64,000 bases of DNA from Rhodopseudomonas pentothenatexigens (GTDB lineage Bacteria; Pseudomonadota; Alphaproteobacteria; Rhizobiales; Xanthobacteraceae), in assembly GCF_900218015.1 (NCBI RefSeq), contig NZ_UFQQ01000001.1, positions 1 through 64,000 of the forward strand, in the 5' to 3' direction. The notes below the pieces were generated by a model. It was not told where the DNA came from. It saw nothing but the letters and a program-made list of their open reading frames with translations, and made no database searches. Shown piece by piece: positions 39,051 through 49,559 of this stretch. Each line of letters starts with the position of its first letter. Position 1 is the stretch's first letter. A program made the translations under genes and the position numbers.

Positions 39051-41126
39051 ATGATCAAGATCATCGTCGACGGCAAGGAAGTCGAAGTTCCGCCGGAATA
39101 CACGCTGCTGCAGGCCTGCGAGTCGGCCGGCGCCGAGATTCCGCGGTTCTGTTATCACGAGCGGCTGTCGATCGCCGGCAACTGCCGGATGTGTCTGGTC
39201 GAACTCAAGGGCTCGCCGAAGCCGGTGGCGAGCTGCGCCTGGGGTGTGCGCGACTGCCGCCCGGGTCCGAACGGCGAGCCGCCGGAAGTCTCGACCAAAT
39301 CGCCGATGGTCAAGAAGGCGCGCGAAGGCGTGATGGAGTTCCTGCTGATCAACCATCCGCTCGATTGCCCGATCTGCGACCAGGGCGGCGAGTGCGACCT
39401 GCAGGACCAGGCGATGGGCTACGGCGTCGACCAGAGCCGGTTCGCCGAGAACAAGCGCGCGGTCGAGGACAAGTATCTCGGCGTGCTGGTCAAGACCTCG
39501 ATGACCCGCTGCATCCAGTGCACCCGCTGCGTGCGCTTCGCCGCCGAAGTCTGCGGCGTGCCGGAGATGGGCGCGATCGGCCGCGGCGAGGACATGGAGA
39601 TCACCACCTATCTCGAGAAGGCGCTCACCTCCGAGCTGCAGGGCAATCTGGTCGACATCTGCCCGGTCGGCGCGCTGACGTCGAAGCCCTACGCCTTCGC
39701 GGCGCGGCCCTGGGAGCTCGGCAAGACCCAGTCGGTCGACGTGATGGACGGCGTCGGCTCGGCGATCCGGGTCGACACCCGCGGCCGCGAAGTGATGCGG
39801 ATCCTGCCGCGCGTCAACGAGGCGATCAACGAGGAGTGGATCTCCGACAAGACCCGCCACGTGGTCGACGGTCTGCGCACCCAGCGGCTCGACCGGCCCT
39901 ACGTCCGCGAGGGCGGCAAGCTGAAGCCGGCGAGCTGGCCGCAGGCGTTCGCCGCGATCAAGGCCAGGCTCGACGGCACTTCGCCGAAGAAGATCGGCGC
40001 GATCGCCGGCGATCTCGCCGCGGTCGAAGAGATGTTCGCGCTGAAGCAGCTGCTCGCCAAGCTCGGCTCGGCTAATATCGCGGCGCAGAACGTCGCGGCG
40101 TTCGATCCGAAGGCCGGCCGCGCCGGCTACATCTTCAATCCGGGCATCGTCGGGATCGAGCAGGCCGACGCGGTGCTGATCATCGGCTCCGATCCGCGCA
40201 AAGAGGCGGCGATCCTCAACGCCCGGATCCGCAAGCGCTGGCGCGCCAGCGGCATGCCGATCGGCGTGATCGGTGACAGGGCCGAGCTGACCTATCACTA
40301 CGACTATCTCGGTGCCGGTACCGACACGTTGAACGACCTGATCGTCGGCAAGCACGCGTTCGCCGAGACGCTGAAGAACGCCAAGCGCCCGATCGTCCTG
40401 GTCGGCGCCGCAGCGACGGCGCGGCGCGACGGAGCGGCGATCCTGTCGCTGGCGGCCAAGCTCGCCGCCGACGTCGGCGCGCTCGACGACGGCTGGAACG
40501 GCTTTGCGGTGCTGCATCCGGCGGCCTCCAGCGTCGGTGCGCTCGACATCGGCTTCGTGCCGGGTGCGAACGGGCTGAGCGCGGCGGAGATGACCACCGC
40601 CGGCGGCGTCGACCTGCTGTTCTCGCTCGGTGCCGACGAGATCAAGGTGCCGGACGGCGCGTTCGTGGTCTACATCGGCACCCATGGCGATCGCGGCGCG
40701 CACCGCGCCGACGTGATCCTGCCGGGAGCCGCCTACACCGAGAAGTCGGGCATCTACGTCAACACCGAAGGCCGCGTGCAGATCGCGAACCGGGCGTCGT
40801 TCCCGCCGGGCGATGCGCGCGAGGACTGGGCGATCCTGCGGGCGCTGTCCGAAGCGCTCGGCGCCAAGCTGCCCTACGACTCGCTGGCGGCGCTGCGCAA
40901 GGCGCTGTTCGCCGAGGTGCCGCATCTGATGCGGGTCGACCAGATCGAGGCCGGCGATCCGGCCGATGTGCGCAAGCTGGCGGGCGCCGGCGGCAGCGTC
41001 GAGAAGACGCCGTTCAAGCCGGTGATCGCCGATTTCTACATGACCAACCCGATCGCGCGGGCGTCCGCGGTGATGGCGGAATGCTCCCGCCTGGCGTCGG
41101 GGCAATTGCTGACGGCGGCGGAGTAG
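39051..41126 (+). CDS. nuoG: NADH-quinone oxidoreductase subunit G
   Basis: The 75-kDa-type subunit carrying several iron-sulfur clusters. The 691-residue protein has the N-terminal [2Fe-2S] ferredoxin domain (CESAGAEIPRFC, GNCRMCLVE), the His-Cys3 cluster HPLDCPICDQGGECDLQ, and CIQCTRCVRFAAEVCG plus a further Cys in DICPVGALTSKP. The C-terminal two-thirds is a molybdopterin-oxidoreductase-like domain without cofactor. Length is typical of alphaproteobacterial NuoG. Confidence 0.97.
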   Translation: MIKIIVDGKEVEVPPEYTLLQACESAGAEIPRFCYHERLSIAGNCRMCLVELKGSPKPVASCAWGVRDCRPGPNGEPPEVSTKSPMVKKAREGVMEFLLINHPLDCPICDQGGECDLQDQAMGYGVDQSRFAENKRAVEDKYLGVLVKTSMTRCIQCTRCVRFAAEVCGVPEMGAIGRGEDMEITTYLEKALTSELQGNLVDICPVGALTSKPYAFAARPWELGKTQSVDVMDGVGSAIRVDTRGREVMRILPRVNEAINEEWISDKTRHVVDGLRTQRLDRPYVREGGKLKPASWPQAFAAIKARLDGTSPKKIGAIAGDLAAVEEMFALKQLLAKLGSANIAAQNVAAFDPKAGRAGYIFNPGIVGIEQADAVLIIGSDPRKEAAILNARIRKRWRASGMPIGVIGDRAELTYHYDYLGAGTDTLNDLIVGKHAFAETLKNAKRPIVLVGAAATARRDGAAILSLAAKLAADVGALDDGWNGFAVLHPAASSVGALDIGFVPGANGLSAAEMTTAGGVDLLFSLGADEIKVPDGAFVVYIGTHGDRGAHRADVILPGAAYTEKSGIYVNTEGRVQIANRASFPPGDAREDWAILRALSEALGAKLPYDSLAALRKALFAEVPHLMRVDQIEAGDPADVRKLAGAGGSVEKTPFKPVIADFYMTNPIARASAVMAECSRLASGQLLTAAE

Positions 41127-41135
41127 GCGGGACCC

Positions 41136-42161
41136 ATGGCTGAATTCTTCGCGACCAACCTGTGGCCGCTGCTCGTGGTGATCGGGCAGAGCGTGCTGCT
41201 GTTGGTCATCCTCCTGATCGCAATCGCCTACATCCTGCTCGCCGACCGCAAGATTTGGGCGGCGGTGCAGATCCGGCGCGGTCCGAACGTGGTCGGACCG
41301 TGGGGCCTGCTGCAGTCGTTCGCCGACCTGCTGAAATTCGTCGTCAAGGAGCCGACGATTCCGGACGGCGCCAACAAGGGCCTGTTCCTGCTGGCGCCGC
41401 TGGTGACCTGCGTGCTGGCGCTCGCTGCCTGGGCGGTGATCCCGGTGAATGCCGGCTGGGTGATCGCCGACATCAATGTCGGCGTGCTGTACATCCTGGC
41501 GGTGTCGTCACTGTCGGTGTACGGCATCATCATGGCCGGCTGGTCGTCGAACTCGAAGTACCCGTTCCTGGCCGCGCTGCGCTCGGCCGCGCAGATGGTG
41601 TCCTACGAGGTCTCGATCGGTTTCGTGGTGATCTGCGTGCTGCTGTGCGTCGGTTCGTTGAACCTGACCGCGATCGTCGAGGCGCAGGACGGCAAATGGG
41701 GCATGCTCGGCTGGTACTGGCTGCCGCTGTTCCCGATGTTCGTCGTGTTCTACGTGTCGGCGCTGGCCGAAACCAACCGGCCGCCGTTCGACCTCGTCGA
41801 AGCGGAATCGGAACTGGTCGCCGGCTTCATGGTCGAATACTCGTCGACCCCGTATCTGCTGTTCATGCTCGGCGAATACGTGGCGATCGTCACGATGTGC
41901 GCGATGGGCACGATCCTGTTCCTCGGCGGATGGTTGCCGCCGGTGCCTTACGCGCCCTTCACCTGGGTGCCGGGCATCGTCTGGTTCTCGCTGAAGCTGC
42001 TGTTCATGTTCTTCCTGTTCGCGATGGCGAAGGCGATCGTGCCGCGCTACCGCTACGACCAGTTGATGCGGCTGGGCTGGAAGGTGTTCCTGCCGTTGTC
42101 GCTGGCGATGGTGGTGATCGTGGCGGCCGTCCTGCAGTTCGCCGGCCTGGCACCGAAATGA
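41136..42161 (+). CDS. nuoH: NADH-quinone oxidoreductase subunit H
   Basis: The ND1-type membrane subunit that contacts the quinone site. The 341-residue protein has eight predicted helices, the signature [25 protein letters not shown] at about 36-60 (seen in pieces), and the acidic loop [24 protein letters not shown] needed for coupling. Nine bases after nuoG; eight before nuoI. Confidence 0.97.
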   Translation: MAEFFATNLWPLLVVIGQSVLLLVILLIAIAYILLADRKIWAAVQIRRGPNVVGPWGLLQSFADLLKFVVKEPTIPDGANKGLFLLAPLVTCVLALAAWAVIPVNAGWVIADINVGVLYILAVSSLSVYGIIMAGWSSNSKYPFLAALRSAAQMVSYEVSIGFVVICVLLCVGSLNLTAIVEAQDGKWGMLGWYWLPLFPMFVVFYVSALAETNRPPFDLVEAESELVAGFMVEYSSTPYLLFMLGEYVAIVTMCAMGTILFLGGWLPPVPYAPFTWVPGIVWFSLKLLFMFFLFAMAKAIVPRYRYDQLMRLGWKVFLPLSLAMVVIVAAVLQFAGLAPK

Positions 42162-42168
42162 GGCTTTG

Positions 42169-42657
42169 ATGAACATCACCGCGACCGCCCGTTCGCTGCT
42201 TCTGACGGAGTTCGTATCGGCGTTCTTTCTCGCCATGCGTTACTTCTTCAAACCGAAGCCGACGATCAATTATCCTTTCGAGAAGAATCCGATCTCGCCC
42301 CGGTTCCGCGGCGAGCACGCGCTGCGCCGCTATCCCAACGGCGAGGAACGCTGCATCGCCTGCAAGCTGTGCGAGGCGATCTGCCCGGCGCAGGCGATCA
42401 CCATCGAGGCCGGCCCGCGCCGCAACGACGGCACCCGCCGCACGGTGCGCTACGACATCGACATGGTGAAGTGCATCTATTGCGGGTTCTGCCAGGAGGC
42501 GTGCCCGGTCGACGCGATCGTCGAGGGGCCGAACTTCGAATTCGCCACCGAGACCCGCGAGGAACTCTACTACGACAAGGCCCGCCTGCTGGCCAACGGC
42601 GACCGCTGGGAGCGGGAAATCGCCAAGGCCATCTCCCTCGACGCGCCGTACCGGTGA
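42169..42657 (+). CDS. nuoI: NADH-quinone oxidoreductase subunit I
   Basis: The TYKY-type subunit with two [4Fe-4S] clusters N6a and N6b. The 162-residue protein has the paired motifs [12 protein letters not shown] and [12 protein letters not shown] and the preceding [17 protein letters not shown]. The ATG at 42169 is preferred to the TTG one codon upstream, with TGAGG before it. Confidence 0.97.
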   Translation: MNITATARSLLLTEFVSAFFLAMRYFFKPKPTINYPFEKNPISPRFRGEHALRRYPNGEERCIACKLCEAICPAQAITIEAGPRRNDGTRRTVRYDIDMVKCIYCGFCQEACPVDAIVEGPNFEFATETREELYYDKARLLANGDRWEREIAKAISLDAPYR

Positions 42658-42666
42658 GCTGACGCC

Positions 42667-43305
42667 ATGTCGATGCCCGTCCTGTTCTTCTATCTCTACG
42701 CCGGGGTGGCGATCGCCGCCGCGGTGATGGTCGTGGTCGCCCGCAACCCGGTGCACTCCGCGCTGTTCCTGATCCTGGTTTTCGTCAACGCCGCCGGCAT
42801 GTTCGTGCTGATGGGGGCCGAATTCCTGGCGATGATCCTGATCGTGGTCTATGTCGGCGCCGTCGCAGTGCTGTTCCTGTTCGTGATCATGATGCTGGAC
42901 GTCGATTACAGCCAGCTTCGCGAAGGCTTCCTCGAATATCTGCCGTTCGGCCTGTTGATCGGTTTCATCTTCCTCGCGGAATTGCTGCTGCTGGCCGGCG
43001 GCTGGGTGATCAGCCCGACCGTGACCAAGACGGTGACGGCGCCGATCCCGGCCGGCGTATCCAACACCGAAGCGCTCGGCCTGGTGCTCTACACCCGCTA
43101 CATCCACTACTTCCAGGTGTCTGGCATCGTGCTGCTGGTGGCGATGGTCGGCGCGATCGTGCTGACGCTGCGCCACAAGAAGAAGGTCAAGCGGCAGGAC
43201 ATCGCCGCGCAGAACGCCCGCTCCAGGGAGACGGCGATGGCGATCCGCCAGGTCAAGCCGGGGCAGGGACTTTCCGACAACGACTCTGCGGAGTGGGTGC
43301 GATGA
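42667..43305 (+). CDS. nuoJ: NADH-quinone oxidoreductase subunit J
   Basis: ND6-type membrane subunit, 212 residues with five predicted helices. The conserved pi-bulge region [37 protein letters not shown] is present. The C-terminal ~45 residues are polar and basic. The stop overlaps the ATG of nuoK. Confidence 0.96.
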   Translation: MSMPVLFFYLYAGVAIAAAVMVVVARNPVHSALFLILVFVNAAGMFVLMGAEFLAMILIVVYVGAVAVLFLFVIMMLDVDYSQLREGFLEYLPFGLLIGFIFLAELLLLAGGWVISPTVTKTVTAPIPAGVSNTEALGLVLYTRYIHYFQVSGIVLLVAMVGAIVLTLRHKKKVKRQDIAAQNARSRETAMAIRQVKPGQGLSDNDSAEWVR

Positions 43306-43613
43306 ACGAGATCGGGCTCGGCCATTTCCTGTCGGTCGCGGCGGTGCTGTTCACCCTCGGCACGCTCGGCATCTTCCTGAACCGCAAGAACGTCATCATC
43401 ATTCTGATGTCGATCGAGCTGATGCTGCTCGCCGTCAACATCAACCTGGTGGCGTTCTCGATCTACCTGAACGACATCGTCGGGCAGGTGTTCGCGCTGC
43501 TGGTGCTCACCGTCGCAGCCGCGGAGGCCGCGATCGGCCTGGCGGTGCTGGTGGTGTTCTTCCGCAATCGCGGCACCATCGCGGTGCAAGACATCAACTT
43601 GATGAAGGGCTAG
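43302..43613 (+). CDS. nuoK: NADH-quinone oxidoreductase subunit K
   Basis: ND4L-type membrane subunit, 103 residues with three helices. The conserved Glu residues in the proton path are in [18 protein letters not shown] and [19 protein letters not shown]. The ATG at 43302 overlaps the nuoJ stop; a GTG three codons earlier is unlikely. A 59-base gap follows before nuoL. Confidence 0.97.
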   Translation: MNEIGLGHFLSVAAVLFTLGTLGIFLNRKNVIIILMSIELMLLAVNINLVAFSIYLNDIVGQVFALLVLTVAAAEAAIGLAVLVVFFRNRGTIAVQDINLMKG

Positions 43614-43672
43614 GGCATGATCGGCAATCGAGTGCGGATTGACGGCATCGTCCGGAGGCTGAAGGCGCGCGC

Positions 43673-45775
43673 ATGATCCAGGCTATCGTATTCCTGCCGC
43701 TGGTCGGCGCGCTGATCGCCGCCGTCATTGCGCTGGTGGGCGCCCATGCCCGCAACCCGAGCGGCGATACCGTCGAGCATCACGACGATCACGGCCACGG
43801 GCACGACGCCCATGGCCACGCTGCGCACGGCCACGACGCCCACGCGCATGCGGCGCACGGTCATGACGACCACGCTCACGACGACCATGCCCACGGCCCG
43901 GTCGAGCCGGCCGCGGCCGGCTCGCGGCTCGCCGAGATCGTCACCACGACGCTGCTGCTGATCTCCTGCGCGCTGTCTTGGGTGACGCTGGTCGACGTCG
44001 GTTTCATGCACCACGACTCCCGTGTGGCGCTGTTGCCGTGGATCAATTCCGGCGAGCTGCAGGTCGCCTGGGCGCTGCGGGTCGACACCCTGACGGCGGT
44101 GATGCTGGTGGTGGTGACGACGGTGTCGTCGCTGGTCCATCTGTATTCGATCGGCTACATGCACGAGGATCCGCACCGGCCGCGGTTCTTCGGCTACCTG
44201 TCGCTGTTCACCTTCGCGATGCTGATGCTGGTGACCGCCGACAATCTGCTGCAGCTGTTCTTCGGCTGGGAAGGCGTCGGCCTCGCCAGCTATCTGCTGA
44301 TCGGGTTCTGGTACCAGAAGCCGTCCGCCAACGCCGCCGCCATCAAGGCCTTCGTGGTCAACCGCGTCGGCGACTTCGGGTTCCTGCTCGGCATCTTCGC
44401 GGTGTTCGTGCTGGTCGGTTCGACCGACTTCGACACCATCTTCGCCGCCGCCCCGGACCTGACCGGCAAGACCATCAACTTCTTCGGCTGGAACGCCGAC
44501 GCGCTGACGCTGGCCTGCCTGCTGCTGTTCATGGGCGCGATGGGCAAGTCGGCGCAGTTCCTGCTGCACACCTGGCTGCCGGACGCGATGGAAGGCCCGA
44601 CCCCGGTGTCGGCGCTGATCCACGCCGCCACCATGGTCACCGCCGGCGTGTTCATGGTGGCGCGGATGTCGCCGCTGTTCGAGCTCGCCCCGGATGCCCA
44701 GGCCGTGGTGATGTTCTTCGGCGCCACCACCGCGTTCTTCGCGGCGACGATCGGCCTCGTTCAGAACGACATCAAGCGGATCGTGGCGTATTCGACCTGC
44801 TCGCAGCTCGGCTACATGTTCGTGGCGATGGGGGCGGGTGCGTATTCGGTGGGCATGTTCCACCTGTTCACTCACGCCTTCTTCAAGGCGCTGCTGTTCC
44901 TGGGCGCCGGCTCGGTGATCCACGCGATGCACCACGAGCAGGACATCCGCAACATGGGTGGCCTGAAGGACCGCATCCCGTTCACCTACGCGGTGATGCT
45001 GATCGGCACCCTGGCGCTGACCGGCTTCCCGCTGACCGCCGGCTACTTCTCCAAGGACGCGATCATCGAGGCGGCGTTCGTCTCGAAGAACCCGCTGGCG
45101 TTCTACGGCTTCGTGATGACCGTGGTGGCGGCGCTGCTGACCTCGTTCTACTCCTGGCGCCTGGTGTTCAAGACCTTCCACGGCCAGCCGCACGATCGCA
45201 AGCACTACGAGGCGGCGCACGAGAGCCCGCTGGTGATGACGATCCCGCTGTTCGTGCTGGCGTTCGGTGCGCTGGCGGCCGGCTACCCGTTCAAGGAGCT
45301 GTTCGCCGGGCACGGAGTCGAGGAGTTCTTCCGCTCGTCGCTGAAGATGCACCCGCACATCATCGAAGAGATGCACCACATCCCGGCGTGGATCGCGCTG
45401 CTCCCGACGGTGATGATGGTGGTCGGCTTCCTGGTGTCTTGGTTCTTCTACATCCGGCGCCCGGATATCCCGGTGGAGCTCGCCAGCCAGCATCGGCTGC
45501 TCTACAACTTCCTGCTCAACAAGTGGTACTTCGACGAGCTGTACGAGGTGATCTTCGTGCGTCCGGCGAAGTGGATCGGCCGGCAGCTCTGGAAGAAGGG
45601 CGACGGCATGCTGATCGACGGTCTCGGCCCCGACGGCATCTCGGCCCGGGTGCTCGACGTCACCCGCGGCGTGGTGCGGATGCAGACCGGCTATCTCTAT
45701 CACTACGCGTTTGCGATACTGATCGGCGTGGCCGGTCTGATCACCTGGTTCATACTCGGCTTGGGGGGCCGGTAA
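43673..45775 (+). CDS. nuoL: NADH-quinone oxidoreductase subunit L, with histidine-rich loop
   Basis: Antiporter-like ND5 subunit, 700 residues, pumping protons at the distal end of complex I. Core motifs are intact: [52 protein letters not shown] and [20 protein letters not shown]. Unusual is an insert between the first and second helices (residues 36-74) with 17 His in 39 residues, in the degenerate pattern H-x-H-D/A-A/D (for example [20 protein letters not shown]). The insert should face the periplasm or cytoplasm next to helix 1. The stop is immediately followed by the nuoM start. Confidence 0.97.
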   Translation: MIQAIVFLPLVGALIAAVIALVGAHARNPSGDTVEHHDDHGHGHDAHGHAAHGHDAHAHAAHGHDDHAHDDHAHGPVEPAAAGSRLAEIVTTTLLLISCALSWVTLVDVGFMHHDSRVALLPWINSGELQVAWALRVDTLTAVMLVVVTTVSSLVHLYSIGYMHEDPHRPRFFGYLSLFTFAMLMLVTADNLLQLFFGWEGVGLASYLLIGFWYQKPSANAAAIKAFVVNRVGDFGFLLGIFAVFVLVGSTDFDTIFAAAPDLTGKTINFFGWNADALTLACLLLFMGAMGKSAQFLLHTWLPDAMEGPTPVSALIHAATMVTAGVFMVARMSPLFELAPDAQAVVMFFGATTAFFAATIGLVQNDIKRIVAYSTCSQLGYMFVAMGAGAYSVGMFHLFTHAFFKALLFLGAGSVIHAMHHEQDIRNMGGLKDRIPFTYAVMLIGTLALTGFPLTAGYFSKDAIIEAAFVSKNPLAFYGFVMTVVAALLTSFYSWRLVFKTFHGQPHDRKHYEAAHESPLVMTIPLFVLAFGALAAGYPFKELFAGHGVEEFFRSSLKMHPHIIEEMHHIPAWIALLPTVMMVVGFLVSWFFYIRRPDIPVELASQHRLLYNFLLNKWYFDELYEVIFVRPAKWIGRQLWKKGDGMLIDGLGPDGISARVLDVTRGVVRMQTGYLYHYAFAILIGVAGLITWFILGLGGR

Positions 45776-47293
45776 ATGTCGGCTTCGATCATGACCTGGC
45801 CGATCCTGTCGGTCGTCACCTTCCTGCCGGTGCTGGGTGCCGCGCTGGTGTATCTGGCGCGCGGCGAGGACGAGGCGGCGCGCCGCAACGCCCGCTGGAT
45901 CTCGCTGTGGACCACGCTGATCACCTTCGCGGTGTCGCTGCTGCTGGTCTGGCACTTCGATCCGGCCAATCCGGGCTTCCAGTTCGTCGAGAAGGCGCCC
46001 TGGCTCGGCGATACCATCACCTACCACTTGGGTCTCGACGGCATTTCGCTGCCGCTGGTGATCCTGACCTCCGCGATCATGCCGTTCTGCATCATCGCGA
46101 GCTGGCGCTCGGTGACGGTGCGGGTGCGCGAATACATGATCGCGTTTCTGATCCTCGAAACGCTGATGATCGGCACCTTTTCGGCGCTGGATCTGGTGCT
46201 GTTCTATCTGTTCTTCGAAGGCGGCCTGATCCCGATGTTCCTGATCATCGGCATCTGGGGCGGTCCGCGCCGGGTGTACGCGTCGTTCAAGTTCTTCCTG
46301 TACACGCTGCTCGGCTCGGTGCTGATGCTGCTGGCGATCATGGCGCTGTACTGGAACGCCGGGACCACCGACATTCCGACGCTGCTGCGGACCTCGGTGC
46401 CGAGCGGATTGCAGACCTGGGCGTGGCTGGCGTTCTTCGCCTCGTTCGCGGTGAAGATGCCGATGTGGCCGGTGCACACCTGGCTGCCGGATGCGCACGT
46501 CGAAGCGCCGACCGCGGGCTCGGTCGTGCTCGCCGCGATCCTGTTGAAGATGGGCGGCTACGGCTTCCTGCGGTTCTCGCTGCCGATGTTCCCGGACGCT
46601 TCGGCTTATTTCGCGCCGCTGGTCTACACCCTGTCGGTGATCGCGATCATCTACACCTCGCTGGTCGCGCTGATGCAGGAGGACATCAAGAAGCTGATCG
46701 CGTACTCCTCGGTGGCGCATATGGGCTTCGTCACCATGGGGATCTTCGCCGGCACCACGCAGGGTGTCGCCGGCGCTGTGTTCCAGATGGTCAGCCACGG
46801 CATCGTCTCGGGCGCGCTGTTCCTCTGCGTCGGCGTGGTCTACGACCGGATGCACACCCGCGAGATTGCCGCCTATGGCGGCTTGGTCAACCGCATGCCG
46901 CTGTACGCGCTGGTGTTCATGGTGTTCACCATGGCCAATGTCGGCCTGCCGGGGACCTCCGGCTTCGTCGGTGAGTTCCTGACGCTGCTCGGCACCTTCC
47001 GCGTCAACGTTCCGACCGCGACTTTGGCGACCACCGGCGTGATCCTGTCGGCCGGCTACGCGCTGTGGCTGTACCGCAAGGTGGTGTTCGGCGCGATGAC
47101 CAAGCCGTCGCTCGCCACCATCAAGGATCTGACCTGGCGCGAAGGTCTGATGATGGCGCCGCTGCTGGTGGCGACGATCCTGTTCGGCTTCTATCCGAAG
47201 CCGGTGCTCGACATGTCCGCCGCGTCCGTCCAGCAACTCGTCAACAACTACGCCGCCGCCGTGACTGCCGTGAAGGCAGCGGCGCTGCCTTGA
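45776..47293 (+). CDS. nuoM: NADH-quinone oxidoreductase subunit M
   Basis: Antiporter-like ND4 subunit, 505 residues, about 14 helices. Motifs [17 protein letters not shown] (with the key Glu), [36 protein letters not shown] and [21 protein letters not shown] are intact. Its ATG directly follows the nuoL TAA with no gap. Confidence 0.97.
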   Translation: MSASIMTWPILSVVTFLPVLGAALVYLARGEDEAARRNARWISLWTTLITFAVSLLLVWHFDPANPGFQFVEKAPWLGDTITYHLGLDGISLPLVILTSAIMPFCIIASWRSVTVRVREYMIAFLILETLMIGTFSALDLVLFYLFFEGGLIPMFLIIGIWGGPRRVYASFKFFLYTLLGSVLMLLAIMALYWNAGTTDIPTLLRTSVPSGLQTWAWLAFFASFAVKMPMWPVHTWLPDAHVEAPTAGSVVLAAILLKMGGYGFLRFSLPMFPDASAYFAPLVYTLSVIAIIYTSLVALMQEDIKKLIAYSSVAHMGFVTMGIFAGTTQGVAGAVFQMVSHGIVSGALFLCVGVVYDRMHTREIAAYGGLVNRMPLYALVFMVFTMANVGLPGTSGFVGEFLTLLGTFRVNVPTATLATTGVILSAGYALWLYRKVVFGAMTKPSLATIKDLTWREGLMMAPLLVATILFGFYPKPVLDMSAASVQQLVNNYAAAVTAVKAAALP

Positions 47294-47312
47294 CCGGCAA
47301 GGACCGATCCAG

Positions 47313-48752
47313 ATGAACTTTGAAACAGCCGGCTACCCGCTGCTGCCGATCCTTCCGGAACTCGTGCTGGTCGTCGGGGCGATGCTGCTCCTGATGCTCG
47401 GCGCCTATCGCGGGCCGAAGGCGACCGGCACCGTCACGGTGCTGGCGATCCTGCTGCTGCTCCTCACCGGCGCGCTCGAACTGTTCGCATTGCCCGCCGG
47501 CAAGCTGGTCACCTTCGGCGGCAGCTTCATCGTCGACGACTTCGCCCGCTTCCTCAAAGTGCTGGCGCTGCTCGGATCGGCGGTGACGCTGGTCCTGTCG
47601 CTCGAAGTCCTGACCGATCCGTCGCGGCGGATGTTCGAATACGCCATCCTGGTGCTGCTGTCGTCGGCCGGCATGCTGCTGCTGATCTCGGCCGGCGACT
47701 TGGTCATGCTGTATCTCGGCCTCGAGCTGATGAGTCTGGCGCTTTACGTGGTGGCGGCGAGCAATCGCCAGGACGCCAAGTCGAACGAAGCCGGCATGAA
47801 GTATTTCGTGCTCGGCGCGCTGTCGTCCGGCATGCTGCTGTACGGCGCCTCGCTGATCTACGGCTTCACCGGCACGGTGCAGTTCGCGGGCATTGCGGCT
47901 GCGGCCAAGGACGGCAATATCGGTCTGGTGTTCGGTCTGGTGTTCCTGCTCGCCGGCCTGTGCTTCAAGGTCTCGGCGGTGCCGTTCCACATGTGGACGC
48001 CGGACGTTTATGAAGGCGCGCCGACCCCGGTCACCGCGTTCTTCGCCTCGGCTCCGAAGGTGGCGGGCATCGCGATCTTCACCCGCGTCACGCTGACCGC
48101 GTTTCCGAGCATCGCGCCGCAGTGGCAGCAGATCGTGATCTTCGTGGCGATCGCCTCGATGGCGCTCGGCTCGTTCGCGGCAATCGGGCAGAAGAACATC
48201 AAGCGACTGATGGCGTATTCGGCGATCGCCAATATCGGTTTCGCGCTGGTCGGTCTGTCGGCCGGCACGGTCGAAGGCGCGCAGGGCGTGATCGTCTACA
48301 TTTCGATCTACGTCGCGATGACGCTGGGCGCTTTCGCGGTGATCCTGGCGATGCGCCGCAACGGCCTGCACGTCGAGAACATCAGCGACTTCGCCGGCCT
48401 GTCGCGCACCAATCCGCCGCTGGCGTTCTTCTTCGCGATGCTGCTGTTCTCGTTCGCCGGCATTCCGCCGCTGGCCGGCTTCTTCGCCAAGTTCTACGTC
48501 TTCATGGCCGCGATCAAGGCCGGCATGTTCGCGCTGGCGGTGATCGGCGTCGTCACCAGCGTGGTGGGTGCCTACTATTACCTGGCGATCGTCAAGACGA
48601 TGTATTTCGACGAGCCGGCCGCGGGCGTCGATCCGGTGCGGCCGGAGCTGCGCAGCGTGTTGATGGTCGCCGGTCTGTTCAACATGCTGTTCTTCATCTA
48701 TCCGGCGCCGCTGGTGAACGCGGCGACGGCAGCCGCCAAATCGCTGTTCTGA
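47313..48752 (+). CDS. nuoN: NADH-quinone oxidoreductase subunit N
   Basis: Antiporter-like ND2 subunit, 479 residues. Motifs YLGLELMSLALYVVAASNR, KVSAVPFHMWTPDVYEGAPTPVTAFFASAPK and IGQKNIKRLMAYSAIANIGFALVG are present. It is the last nuo gene; its stop abuts the birA start with no spacer, so birA and rnj are probably on the same transcript. Confidence 0.97.
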   Translation: MNFETAGYPLLPILPELVLVVGAMLLLMLGAYRGPKATGTVTVLAILLLLLTGALELFALPAGKLVTFGGSFIVDDFARFLKVLALLGSAVTLVLSLEVLTDPSRRMFEYAILVLLSSAGMLLLISAGDLVMLYLGLELMSLALYVVAASNRQDAKSNEAGMKYFVLGALSSGMLLYGASLIYGFTGTVQFAGIAAAAKDGNIGLVFGLVFLLAGLCFKVSAVPFHMWTPDVYEGAPTPVTAFFASAPKVAGIAIFTRVTLTAFPSIAPQWQQIVIFVAIASMALGSFAAIGQKNIKRLMAYSAIANIGFALVGLSAGTVEGAQGVIVYISIYVAMTLGAFAVILAMRRNGLHVENISDFAGLSRTNPPLAFFFAMLLFSFAGIPPLAGFFAKFYVFMAAIKAGMFALAVIGVVTSVVGAYYYLAIVKTMYFDEPAAGVDPVRPELRSVLMVAGLFNMLFFIYPAPLVNAATAAAKSLF

Positions 48753-49559
48753 ATGGCGGCGCTGCATCTCGGATCCAAGGCGGCAGCGGCGGGCTATCGG
48801 CTCGCCGCTTTCGATTCAGTGGGCTCGACCAACGCCGAGGCGCTGAGCCGGGCGCGGGGCGGGGAGGCGGGACCGATCTGGTTCGTCACCACCGAGCAGA
48901 CCGCCGGTCGCGGCCGGCGCCAGCGCGCCTGGGTGGCGCCGCGCGGCAACCTCGCCAGCAGCGTTCTCGAAGTGATGCGGGTGCCGCCCGGCACCGCCGC
49001 GACGCTGGGCTTCGCCGCCGGGCTCGCGCTCGAAACCGCGTTGCAGCAGGTCAGCCTGGAAGCGCGGGCGCGTTCGGGCACCGATTTCGGTTTCCGCCTG
49101 AAATGGCCGAACGACGTGCTGGCCGCGGGCAAGAAGCTCGCCGGCATTCTGCTCGAAGCCGAGAATGTCGGTGGTCGCCTCGCCGTGGTGGTCGGCATCG
49201 GCACCAACGTGATTGCGGCCCCGACCGAGACACCGTATCCGGCCGTGTCGCTGCACGATCTCGGCATTTCGGTCAGCGCCGAGGATCTGTTCGCAGCGCT
49301 GTCCGATTCCTGGACAGAACTGCGCGGGATCTGGGATGACGGTCGCGGCTTTCCCGAGATTCGCCGGCGCTGGCTGGAGCGCGCCGCCGGTCTCGGCGAG
49401 CCGGTGTCGATCCGCTCCGGCGACGGCGCGCTCGAGGGCGTGTTCGACAGCATCGACGATACCGGCTGTCTGATCGTGCGCACCACCGACGGAAGAAGGG
49501 TGCCGGTTTCGGCCGGTGACGTGTATTTCAAGGGCGTCGCATCAATGGGAGCGGCGTGA
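48753..49559 (+). CDS. birA: Biotin--[acetyl-CoA-carboxylase] ligase
   Basis: Transfers biotin via biotinyl-AMP to the carboxyl carrier protein. The 268-residue protein has the biotinyl-AMP loop AGRGRRQRAW (51-60), the catalytic KWPNDVL (Lys117), and the C-terminal SH3-like domain. The N-terminal helix-turn-helix of the E. coli-type repressor is absent, so this is a class I enzyme without direct DNA control. It directly follows nuoN and its stop overlaps the rnj start. The biotin cluster of this window is distant (2574-5613). Confidence 0.93.
   Translation: MAALHLGSKAAAAGYRLAAFDSVGSTNAEALSRARGGEAGPIWFVTTEQTAGRGRRQRAWVAPRGNLASSVLEVMRVPPGTAATLGFAAGLALETALQQVSLEARARSGTDFGFRLKWPNDVLAAGKKLAGILLEAENVGGRLAVVVGIGTNVIAAPTETPYPAVSLHDLGISVSAEDLFAALSDSWTELRGIWDDGRGFPEIRRRWLERAAGLGEPVSIRSGDGALEGVFDSIDDTGCLIVRTTDGRRVPVSAGDVYFKGVASMGAA

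Noticed and set aside
36963-41105. A 1380-codon open frame on the minus strand
   Set aside because: It lies opposite nuoE, nuoF and nuoG, is rich in Arg/His/Ala/Asp as expected from the reverse frame of a GC-rich gene, and has no motif. It is a shadow.
43778-43894. Short tandem repeats that could look like a CRISPR or minisatellite
   Set aside because: The repeat is in frame within nuoL and codes for the His-rich loop; units are too short and degenerate for CRISPR.
43610-47236. A 1208-codon minus-strand open frame rich in His, Gln and Arg
   Set aside because: Opposite nuoL and nuoM; composition is the typical antisense artefact of high-GC coding DNA.
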